Assembly: GCA_002297645.1 (NCBI GenBank)
Contig: DBMH01000030.1
Coordinates: 1 to 13,761 of the forward strand
Direction of reading: 5' to 3'
Length of the DNA: 13,761 nucleotides
From: Rhodanobacteraceae bacterium UBA703
Lineage (GTDB): Bacteria; Pseudomonadota; Gammaproteobacteria; Xanthomonadales; Rhodanobacteraceae
The translations under genes and the position numbers were made by a program. Positions 7,310 to 13,761 of this stretch are shown piece after piece; position 1 is the first letter of the stretch; each line of letters starts with the position of its first letter. The notes below the pieces were generated by a model. That model was not told the origin of the DNA, searched no databases, and saw nothing but the letters and a program-made list of their open reading frames with translations.

Positions 7310-7351
7310 CTTCGTACATTCCACTTCGACTATGCTATAAATCGTACGAAG
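7310..7351 (+). promoter_or_regulatory. Probable promoter of AraC gene B inside an inverted repeat
   Basis: CTTCGTAC (7310-7317) and GTACGAAG (7344-7351) are perfect 8-bp inverted arms 26 bp apart. Between them lies TATGCTATAAAT, which offers TATAAA (7336-7341, 5 of 6 to the -10 consensus) in an otherwise GC-rich region. The -35 side is poor, and the left arm would cover it. A protein bound to both arms would straddle the promoter, which fits autorepression or activation by the AraC product or another factor. The start codon is about 90 nt downstream. No equivalent repeat lies upstream of the first AraC gene. Confidence 0.5.
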
Positions 7352-7433
7352 TTCTTCGTCATTTGCGCCGCCATCGGGTGGCAGCGGATGGTCGGCCGGA
7401 TCCATCGGCAAGGTACGTGAGGGAAGGAGCATC

Positions 7434-8321
7434 GTGGTGGTGATGCGTTATCGCCTGGCCGACGGGGCCCGGCTCGAACTCTGCGCGAAGTCCCTGGTGG
7501 TCAATCGGACGTCGGCGCTGACGGTCGTGCACGGCGGCGGGCGCGGCTGCACCTTGAACCTCGACGTGCCGGTGGTCGGCATCTGGATTCCGCTGCGCGG
7601 GCGCCTGCAGCTGTGCGGCAACGACATGCTGTCGCATCCGGGCGAGTTGCGCGTCACCGAAGCGGAGCGGAACTTCCGCGCCGTCGGACGCGGCAGTGCC
7701 GTCTGGGTCGCGTTGCTGGGAACACCCCAGGCCTGGCGCCATGCGATCGGACGGCTGTCCGGACCGACCATGAGTCCCGCCTTGCTGCCCGCACATCACG
7801 AGGCGGACTTCGAGCTGCGCCGCGGCGCCGTGGCGATGGCCCGGGCGGAAGCCAGGGCCGGCCTCGAGGCGGCGGCCGAAAGGGTGATCGATCGCGTGCT
7901 CTCCTTGCAGGCGCGTTTCGCGCCGGCGATCGCCTCCTGTCCCGGACGTACGTATGCGCAGCGGCGCCAGGTGTTCCTGCGCCTGCAGCGCGTGCGCAAC
8001 TATCTGGCCTCGAACTGCCATCTCGACGTCGACAACGGCACATTGGCGCGAATGGCGAACTACTCGCCTTCGCACTTCATCCGTGCGTTCGGCGCCGCCT
8101 ACGGCGAGACCCCGCACGCCTACCTGATCCGGCAGCGCCTGGAGTACGCGCGCCGGCTCCTGCGCACGAGCCCCTTGGCGATCTCCGAGGTCGCCATGGC
8201 CAGCGGCTTCGAAAGCCGCTGCACGTTCTCGCGACTGTTCCGCGAGCGCTACGGCACGACGGCCGGTGCGATGCGCGCCGTCGCGAGCGCGCTCCGCTCC
8301 CCACAGGTGCAAGTGGCCTGA
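7434..8321 (+). CDS. AraC-family regulator B, paired with the second receptor
   Basis: A 295-residue paralogue of the AraC protein at 2858-3706. The last ~113 residues are about four-fifths identical by hand alignment. Both helix-turn-helices are intact: LARMANYSPSHFIRAFGAAY (204-223) and ISEVAMASGFESRCTFSRLF (250-269), ending YGTTAGAM. The first recognition region differs by Trp to Ser and Arg to Gly, the second only by conservative changes, so the operators should be similar but perhaps not identical. The N-terminal domain is more diverged but keeps HGGGRGC, GIWIPLRGRLQL and AVWVALLGT. The start is ambiguous: three consecutive GTG codons (7434, 7437, 7440) then ATG 7443 follow AAGGAG (7424-7429), with 7434 or 7437 best spaced. 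The receptor gene follows after 345 bp holding the shared control block, so activation of that receptor is its likely role. The ligand is unknown. Confidence 0.87.
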   Translation: MVVMRYRLADGARLELCAKSLVVNRTSALTVVHGGGRGCTLNLDVPVVGIWIPLRGRLQLCGNDMLSHPGELRVTEAERNFRAVGRGSAVWVALLGTPQAWRHAIGRLSGPTMSPALLPAHHEADFELRRGAVAMARAEARAGLEAAAERVIDRVLSLQARFAPAIASCPGRTYAQRRQVFLRLQRVRNYLASNCHLDVDNGTLARMANYSPSHFIRAFGAAYGETPHAYLIRQRLEYARRLLRTSPLAISEVAMASGFESRCTFSRLFRERYGTTAGAMRAVASALRSPQVQVA

Positions 8322-8540
8322 CTTCATCGCGGTGTCCGGCGAAGGGCGCGGCGTATCGCTGCGTCCGAGATGTCCGCGTGCCCCGATTCCGCGGCGTGCA
8401 CGGCGCTGCGCACACGCCCATCCCTCGATCGAAAAAACGCCTCGTCTCCGAGGTGTGATGTATCTCTGTGCGTTCACGTTCCAGACGTCGCCAGGCCACG
8501 TCGTCGGCCTGCATGTGCTCGGTTCGATCAACCCAACGCT
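8322..8540. other. Intergenic region between AraC gene B and the second control block
   Basis: The gap before receptor B is 345 bp, twice the equivalent gap in cassette A. This first part has no recognisable gene or + strand terminator. An open frame continues upstream from receptor B to an ATG at 8370, but the translation lacks any signal-peptide or domain character and the true RBS lies far downstream at 8652. The extra length could hold distal activator sites; none is clear. CAACGC occurs twice, at 8534 and 8550, in direct orientation. Confidence 0.4.
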
Positions 8541-8603
8541 CAATTTCTGCAACGCGTTCCGCGCATCTTCGGCAACAAGGACGATTTACGACTTTTTAAG
8601 GTT
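8541..8603 (+). promoter_or_regulatory. Control block upstream of second receptor gene
   Basis: This is the counterpart of 3744-3806 and aligns to it with no gaps. It has CAAnnTnTGCAA from 8541, GGCAA (8571-8575), TTTACG (8585-8590) and TTTTTAAGGTT (8593-8603). AACGCGTT (8551-8558) is a palindrome at the place where the first copy has its GCAAATCCATTTGC dyad. The block ends 63 nt before the ATG, against 60 nt in the first copy. Intervening bases have diverged while element positions have not, which suggests selected protein-binding sites. The leader again carries a short GC stem (GCCGC 8615-8619 with GCGGC 8626-8630). Confidence 0.55.
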
Positions 8604-8666
8604 CGAGGACTCGTGCCGCGCTTCTGCGGCCGGTCGGCAGTACCTAAAAACAGGAGAAGAAACCTC

Positions 8667-11645
8667 ATGTCCAAATCTCTGCTCCGAGACGCGATCCGAT
8701 GCGGCTTGAACAGTCACGGCACCGCGGGGGCGGTGCTGGCGCTCGCCGCCGTCGCGCCGGCGATGGCGCAGGACGCGCCCGCTGCGAACCAGCAGCAACT
8801 CGATACGGTCACGGTGACCGGTTCGCGCATCCGCAAGGCGGACGTCGAGACCGCGCAGCCGATCGTCGTGCTCGATCGCACCACGATCGACAAGCAAGGC
8901 TTCAACTCGATCGCCGACATCCTGCAGAACCTGCCGGAAGCCGGTTCGAATCCGTTGCCGCGTTCCTACTCGCTGGCATCGGGCGAGGACGTGGGCGGCT
9001 ACTACGTCGACATCCGCAACCTCGGCAACAACCGCACGCTCGTGCTGCTCAACGGCAAGCGCCTGGGCGCCTCGACGTCGGGCTCGCAGGATCTCTCCCA
9101 GATCCCGATGGCGGCGATCGAGCGCATCGAAATCCTGAAGGACGGCGCCTCGGCGATCTACGGTTCCGACGCCATCGCGGGCGTGGTCAACATCATCACG
9201 CGCCGCAACTACGAAGGCCTGCAGTTCGACTCGTACCTGAGCCAGTACGACAAGGACGACGGCAAGGTCCAGACCTACAGCATGACGATGGGCTCGCACA
9301 GCGAGCGCGGCTCGATCACGATGAGCGCCGAATACGGCAAGTCCGATCCGGTCTCGCCGACCCGCAGCAAGGCGACGGCCTACCCGCAGGGACCCGTGCA
9401 CCCGACCGTCGGCTGGACCGGCACGTCGCAGTGGGGACGCCTCATCGCGCCGAGCGGATTCTGCGGAAACAGCGCCTCGCAGACGTGTACGCTCAATCCG
9501 GGCGGCAATCCCTTCGATCCGAACGACTATCACGTCACGTTCTCCGGCGGCGGCCTGAGCGATCGCTCCAATGCCGGCTCGCAGCAGTTCCTGCAGACCG
9601 GCCTCGAGCACTACTCGCTGTTCGTCAGCAGCGAGTACGCGATCACCGACGACATCCGCTTCAAGTCCGACCTTCTGTACAACCGCCGCGCGACCGACCA
9701 GCAGAACGCCGGTTATCCGTACCAGGCGTCGGATTTCGGCCAGGAGCTGTCGGTCGACAGCTACTACAATCCGCTCGGTTCGCACCACGCGCATCCGGGT
9801 TACGAGGACACGCCGGTCAACTTCGTCCGCCGCATGTGGGAAGTGCCGCGTTCGGAAAGGAGCACGCTGGACACCTTCCGCTTCTCGGCCGGCCTCGAGG
9901 GCACGTTCGACATCGCCGGCCGCTCCTGGGGCTGGGACGTCGGCGGCTACGTCAACACCAACGACGTGAGGAAGTCCGGTCGCGGCAATGCGAACCTCTA
10001 CAACGTCGCGAACGCGCTGGGTCCGTCCTTCCTCGACCCGGCTACCGGTCGCGTGACGTGCGGTACGCCGGACAATCCGCTTCCGTACGGCGCGTCCCCC
10101 GGCTCGTGCGTCCCGTGGAATCCGCTGCTGCCGGCTGGCCAGGGCGGCCAGGGCTCGCTCGGCGATCCCGAGCTGCAGACTTACCTGTTCCCGCAGCTCA
10201 ACGACATCGGCCGCACCAAGGAAGTCGAGTACAGCCTGAACCTGACGGGCCCGGTGTTCACGCTTCCGGCGGGCGACGTCAACGTCGCGGGCGGCTACGA
10301 ATACCGCAACATGAACGGCCGGTTCATCCCGGATGCCCTGAAGCAGACCGACGGCGGAAGCACCGACCTGGCGAACGGTCCGACCCACGGCGGCTACAAG
10401 CTCGACGAGTACTACGTCGAGATCGACGTGCCGGTCCTCAAGGACGTTCCGTTCGCGCGCGAACTGTCCGTCAACGCAGCGGCCCGCTTCTCGGACTACA
10501 GCACCTTCGGTGAAACGACCAACCCGAAGTTCAGCCTGACCTGGCGCCCGATCGACGATCTGCTGGTGCGTGCGAACCTCGCCAAAGGTTTCCGCGCACC
10601 GTCGATCAGCGAGCTCTACGGCGGCGTCGGCGGCACGTTCCCGGACTACACCGATCCGTGCGATACGCGCGGCAATCGCTACGCCCAGAACGCGGACCTG
10701 CGTGCGCGCTGCGTGAACGGCTTCGCCGGCCGCAACCCGGCGTCTCCCAACTTCGTGCAGCCGCGCCAGGGCTACGAGGATTGCCCGGGCGGTAACTGCC
10801 AGTCGCCGGTGCCGACGCTCAACGGCTCCGATCCGGGCCTGCAGCCGGAAACGGCACTCAGCCGGACCCTGGGCGTGGTCTACAGCCCGGGCTGGCTGCA
10901 AGGGCTGGACCTCAGCCTCGACTGGTATCGCGTCCGCATCAAGAACGCGCTGACTGCCGACTCGCTGACGGCGACCCTCGAAGACTGCTACGTGCGCGGC
11001 ATCGCCTCGCGCTGCCAGTTCTTCCAGCGCGCCCCGGCCGGCGTTGCCCCGGATCCGCGTTACAACGGCTTCGTCAATCAGGCGGTCACGCCGCGCACGC
11101 GCAATGCGGGCTGGGTGGAAACGCAGGGATACGACATCGGCATCAAGTACCGCCTGCCGGAATTCGGCTTCGGTCGCTTCACGGTCGACTGGAACACGAA
11201 CTACGTCGACTACCTCAACACCAAGGCCGACGACGAGGCCAGCACGGTGCCTTCGCCGTCCACCAGCTTCATCGACGCTCCGCGCATCCGTTCGGTGGCG
11301 AGCCTGGACTGGTCGCTGGGTGACTTCGGCGCGACCTGGACGACGCGCTACTGGTCGAGCATGAAGGAGAACTGCGTGGCGACCTATCCGGACGAGTGCA
11401 ACATGCCGGACTACGTCGCACCGGATACCGGCCCGAACCCGCTGCGCCGCGTCGGCGCGAACACGTTCCACGATGCCTCGTTCCGCTGGATGGCGCCGTG
11501 GAACGCGTCGGTCACGATCGGCGTGAACAACGTGTTCGCCCACGTGCCGTCCGTGTACTACTCGAAGCTGCAGTTCTTCTTCGGTACCTACGGCGACTTC
11601 GACATCGACCGGACGTACTACCTGCGCTACACGCAGAAGTTCTGA
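8667..11645 (+). CDS. TonB-dependent outer-membrane receptor B
   Basis: A 992-residue paralogue of the receptor at 3867-6827, clearly alignable from TonB box to C-terminus. Residues 1-34 form the signal peptide ending PAMA before QDA; DTVTV (46-50) is the TonB box; the plug follows with IERIEILKDGASAIYGSDAI; the barrel ends DRTYYLRYTQKF. ATG 8667 was chosen because AGGAGA lies 9 nt upstream and a signal peptide starts there; an ATG at 8370 would bury that signal. All 12 mature cysteines are kept in the same pairs (266/274, 465/481, 665/682, 706/711, 774/783, 903/911). Extracellular loop segments differ more than plug and strands, for example residues 240-300 and the 680-720 region, which suggests a related but distinct ligand. 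Like its partner it lacks an STN signalling domain. It is followed by its own terminator. Confidence 0.92.
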   Translation: MSKSLLRDAIRCGLNSHGTAGAVLALAAVAPAMAQDAPAANQQQLDTVTVTGSRIRKADVETAQPIVVLDRTTIDKQGFNSIADILQNLPEAGSNPLPRSYSLASGEDVGGYYVDIRNLGNNRTLVLLNGKRLGASTSGSQDLSQIPMAAIERIEILKDGASAIYGSDAIAGVVNIITRRNYEGLQFDSYLSQYDKDDGKVQTYSMTMGSHSERGSITMSAEYGKSDPVSPTRSKATAYPQGPVHPTVGWTGTSQWGRLIAPSGFCGNSASQTCTLNPGGNPFDPNDYHVTFSGGGLSDRSNAGSQQFLQTGLEHYSLFVSSEYAITDDIRFKSDLLYNRRATDQQNAGYPYQASDFGQELSVDSYYNPLGSHHAHPGYEDTPVNFVRRMWEVPRSERSTLDTFRFSAGLEGTFDIAGRSWGWDVGGYVNTNDVRKSGRGNANLYNVANALGPSFLDPATGRVTCGTPDNPLPYGASPGSCVPWNPLLPAGQGGQGSLGDPELQTYLFPQLNDIGRTKEVEYSLNLTGPVFTLPAGDVNVAGGYEYRNMNGRFIPDALKQTDGGSTDLANGPTHGGYKLDEYYVEIDVPVLKDVPFARELSVNAAARFSDYSTFGETTNPKFSLTWRPIDDLLVRANLAKGFRAPSISELYGGVGGTFPDYTDPCDTRGNRYAQNADLRARCVNGFAGRNPASPNFVQPRQGYEDCPGGNCQSPVPTLNGSDPGLQPETALSRTLGVVYSPGWLQGLDLSLDWYRVRIKNALTADSLTATLEDCYVRGIASRCQFFQRAPAGVAPDPRYNGFVNQAVTPRTRNAGWVETQGYDIGIKYRLPEFGFGRFTVDWNTNYVDYLNTKADDEASTVPSPSTSFIDAPRIRSVASLDWSLGDFGATWTTRYWSSMKENCVATYPDECNMPDYVAPDTGPNPLRRVGANTFHDASFRWMAPWNASVTIGVNNVFAHVPSVYYSKLQFFFGTYGDFDIDRTYYLRYTQKF

Positions 11646-11669
11646 TCGGCCACCGTCGATCGGCACTGG

Positions 11670-11700
11670 AAACGGCCCCGGAGACGGGGCCGTTTTCTTT
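11670..11700 (+). terminator. Intrinsic terminator of receptor B
   Basis: AAACGGCCCCG (11670-11680) and CGGGGCCGTTT (11685-11695) form a perfect 11-bp stem closed by a GAGA (GNRA) tetraloop, with a T-rich tail (TTTTCTTTT, running to 11701). It lies 24 nt past the receptor stop, the same distance as in the first cassette, and its stem matches that terminator except at the outer pairs. Confidence 0.92.
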
Positions 11701-11813
11701 TCCGCATCGCTGCGCTCGCCGGAGGCTGCCGCTACCATGCGATCGTGGCCGGACCGGCCGGCCGCACTCGCGGCGCGCCGGTGCCGCCTTCTTTCGCCAG
11801 GGTTCCTCCGCTC

Positions 11814-13761
11814 TTGCCGCAGCTCCGCTTCGAACAATTCGCGCTCGATCTGGCACGGCGCGAACTGCGTCGCGACGGCGAGCTGCTGAACCTGCCGCCG
11901 AAGGTGTTCGACTGCATCGCCTACCTGGCCGAGCACAGGAACCGCGCGGTCGGCCGCGACGAGCTGATCGCCGCCGTCTGGGGGCGTACCGAAGTCACGG
12001 ACAACCTGCTCGACCAGATCATGCTGCGCGCTCGGCGCGCGCTCGGCGACGTCGACGGCGAACGCCGCATGATCCGCACGGTGCCGCGCTTCGGTTTCTC
12101 CTGGGTGGCGCCGACGACGCTCGTCGAGGAGGCGACCGACGACCCGGCCGGTCCCGCGGGGCTTCCGGTGCCGGACGAACCGCGCGTCGTCGCGCCGTTG
12201 CCGTCGCCCAGCGCGTCGTCGCCGCCCCGCTCGCATCGCTTCCGCGCCCCCTTGCGCGTCGTCGCCGTGCTCGCGGCACTCGCCGCCATCGCTGCCGCGC
12301 TGCACGCCGTCGTGGACGTGCGCACCGATGCGGCACCGGCGAATGCACCGACCCGTCTCGCCATGCTGCTGCCTGTGAAAATCGAGGGCGACCCGCGTTC
12401 GGCGTGGGCACGGCTCGGCGCGATGGACCTGATCGCGGACCGTCTGCGCAGTGCCGGCCAGCCGATGCTGCCGAGCGACAACGTGATCGCGCTGCTGCGC
12501 GGGCGCGGCGACGCGCCAGTGGATGCCGGCACTGCCGAGACGCTGGCGCGCACGGCGTCGGTCGGTCTCGTGCTCGAGGCCGTGGCCGAGCATTCGACCG
12601 GCTACTGGCGCGTCACGATCCGCAGCCTGGAAGGACGCACTCCGCCGTTGCTCGCCGAAGCCGAAGCACGCGACGTGCTCGAAGCGGCCCGGGCGGCCGC
12701 CGATCGCGTCGCGCGAACGCTCGGCCTGGTGCCGCCGTCCGACGGCGACCTGCTGCCGCCGCGCGAACGAGCCCTGGCCGGACTGCTGCAGCAGGTCGAC
12801 GCGGCGAGGCTGGCCGACCAGCCGGATACGGCCCGCGCGCTGCTAGACAGCCTCGACGCCGAGCAGCGCGCGCTGCCCGAGGTGCGCCAGCGCCGCGCCG
12901 CGACCGATTTCCAGAGCGGCCGCCTCGACGCCGCGCAAAGCCAGTTCGACTCGCTGCTCGCTTCCGCACCGGTCCGCGACGATCCGATCCTGCGCGCCCG
13001 CGTGCTGGCCGGCCTCGGCAACATCGCCTTGCGGCGCGACGACTACGCGCGCGTCGAGCGCCTCGCCGACGAGTCGATTGCGTTGCTCGCCGGCCTGGCG
13101 CCGTCGGTGGAGCTGGGCAACGCGTTCACCGGACGCGCGATCTCGCGCAGCGCGCAGTTTCGCTTCGACGAAGCCGTGGCCGATTTCGCGCAGGCCCGCG
13201 TCTCGCTCGAAAGCGTGGGCGACCGCTTCGGCCTCGCCCGCGTCGATGCGAACCTCGGCATTCTCGAGGCGCGGCGCGAACGCTATGCCGAAGCGCTGCC
13301 CCTGCTCGAAGGCGCGGCCGAGCGGCTGGCGACGTTCCACGACCTCGGCAGCGAGCTGTTCGTCCGCGTGGCCGCGTCCTACGCGCATCTGGCCTTGCTC
13401 GATCCGGCGGCCGCACTGGCGGGCGAGCCGCGGCTGCGCGAACTGGTGGCGCGCGAACGGAATCCGCAGAACGTGCGTTACGCGACGCTCGCGCGCGTCG
13501 ACGCGCTTGACGCGAACGGACGCCTGACGGAAGCGAAGGCCTTGCTGGATGCGTTGATCGAGGACGCCGGGCGGGGTGCCGACGCGGCTCTTCTCGGTTC
13601 GGCGCGGATCGTCGCGGCACGCATGGCGCTGGCCGCCGGCGATGCGGACGATGCCGCCCGATCCGCCGCCGCGGCGCTGGCGAAGGACTGGGAGGCCGAA
13701 ACGCCGCGCGAACGCGCGGTGGCCGGCCTGATCCAGGTGCGTGCGCAGATCGCGCTGCGAT
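11814..13761 (+). CDS. Membrane-tethered winged-helix regulator with TPR-like domain, partial
   Basis: The frame stays open to the right edge, giving at least 649 residues without a stop. Residues 3-99 are an OmpR-type winged helix (LRFEQFALDLARREL, LPPKVFDCIAYLAE, VTDNLLDQIMLRARRAL, RTVPRFGFSWVA). A Pro/Ser-rich linker leads to one transmembrane helix (about 146-166). The periplasmic part has a globular stretch (about 180-310) and then helical, TPR-like repeats from about 320, such as GRLDAAQSQFDSLLASAP, RVLAGLGNIALRRDDYARVE and ARVDANLGILEARRERYAEA. This is the CadC-like layout with a TPR sensor, probably for protein-protein contact. The start is uncertain: TTG 11814 gives the usual MPQLRF-type beginning, while in-frame GTG 11781 and 11745 would add 11 or 23 residues; GGAGG at 11721-11725 is too far for any of them. 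It follows the receptor terminator, so it is transcribed separately. Its targets are unknown. Confidence 0.8.
   Translation, partial: MPQLRFEQFALDLARRELRRDGELLNLPPKVFDCIAYLAEHRNRAVGRDELIAAVWGRTEVTDNLLDQIMLRARRALGDVDGERRMIRTVPRFGFSWVAPTTLVEEATDDPAGPAGLPVPDEPRVVAPLPSPSASSPPRSHRFRAPLRVVAVLAALAAIAAALHAVVDVRTDAAPANAPTRLAMLLPVKIEGDPRSAWARLGAMDLIADRLRSAGQPMLPSDNVIALLRGRGDAPVDAGTAETLARTASVGLVLEAVAEHSTGYWRVTIRSLEGRTPPLLAEAEARDVLEAARAAADRVARTLGLVPPSDGDLLPPRERALAGLLQQVDAARLADQPDTARALLDSLDAEQRALPEVRQRRAATDFQSGRLDAAQSQFDSLLASAPVRDDPILRARVLAGLGNIALRRDDYARVERLADESIALLAGLAPSVELGNAFTGRAISRSAQFRFDEAVADFAQARVSLESVGDRFGLARVDANLGILEARRERYAEALPLLEGAAERLATFHDLGSELFVRVAASYAHLALLDPAAALAGEPRLRELVARERNPQNVRYATLARVDALDANGRLTEAKALLDALIEDAGRGADAALLGSARIVAARMALAAGDADDAARSAAAALAKDWEAETPRERAVAGLIQVRAQIALR

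Noticed and set aside
3966..7319. A 1117-codon open frame on the minus strand opposite receptor A
   Set aside because: Same artefact: it mirrors the receptor, crosses its terminator, and shows no RBS or recognisable domain.
8432..8453. Minus-strand terminator-like hairpin (CCTCG-GAGA-CGAGG followed by six Ts when read on the minus strand)
   Set aside because: The stem is only 5 bp and there is no minus-strand gene or promoter for it to serve; it is probably chance, though an antisense transcript cannot be excluded.
8370..8666. N-terminal extension of receptor B by 99 residues
   Set aside because: It would place the signal peptide inside the protein, and the RBS AGGAGA is positioned for ATG 8667. 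The extension also covers the conserved control block.
8586..12593. A 1335-codon open frame on the minus strand opposite receptor B
   Set aside because: It is the complement of a gene with strong protein homology and runs over the terminator and into the next gene. Its translation is Arg/Ala/Val-rich with no domains, an effect of high GC at third positions.
11396..13510. A 704-codon + strand open frame over the end of receptor B and the winged-helix/TPR gene
   Set aside because: The frame starting near 11814 encodes an intact winged helix, membrane helix and TPR-like repeats; the competing frame is a shadow of it and crosses the receptor B terminator.
1..13761. tRNA, rRNA, CRISPR array, insertion sequence or attachment site
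   Set aside because: No cloverleaf-like segment, no regularly spaced repeats, no transposase-like frame and no target-site duplications were seen on either strand by reading.

Overview
The window is high-GC DNA, very probably from a gammaproteobacterium of the Xanthomonadales/Lysobacterales (Lysobacter, Luteimonas or Dokdonella-like). The clues are the style of the TonB-dependent receptors (ETVTVTGSRIR after the signal peptide, QKF at the C-terminus), the membrane-tethered winged-helix regulators with propeller or TPR tails, and the codon usage. This assignment is inference from family style, not from a marker gene.

Layout, all real genes on the + strand: (1) the last 43 codons of a protein resembling the C-terminal tail of an M48-type metallopeptidase (2-133). 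(2) A 741-residue winged-helix, transmembrane, WD40-like (PD40) propeller regulator (349-2574). (3) Cassette A: an AraC-family regulator (2858-3706), a TonB-dependent outer-membrane receptor of 986 aa (3867-6827) and an intrinsic terminator (6851-6881). (4) A gene-free stretch of about 550 bp with two hairpins, a 12-T tract and a promoter flanked by an inverted repeat. (5) Cassette B: a second AraC regulator (7434-8321), a second receptor of 992 aa (8667-11645) and a second near-identical terminator (11670-11700). (6) The first 649 codons of a winged-helix, transmembrane, TPR-type regulator that runs off the right edge (11814-13761).

Cassettes A and B are paralogous in every part: regulator, intergenic control block, receptor and terminator. 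The two receptor genes share a control block (3744-3806 and 8541-8603) with conserved elements at identical spacing, and the AraC DNA-binding domains are about four-fifths identical. The simplest reading is a tandem duplication in which each AraC protein senses a ligand and switches on the receptor beside it, comparable in layout to PchR-FptA or YbtA-FyuA, with likely cross-talk. Neither receptor has an N-terminal signalling (STN) domain, so control by a sigma/anti-sigma pair is not indicated. The transported substrate cannot be read from the sequence: no biosynthetic, peptidase or ABC-transporter genes are present. The two flanking membrane-anchored regulators may add envelope sensing to the locus or may only be neighbours.
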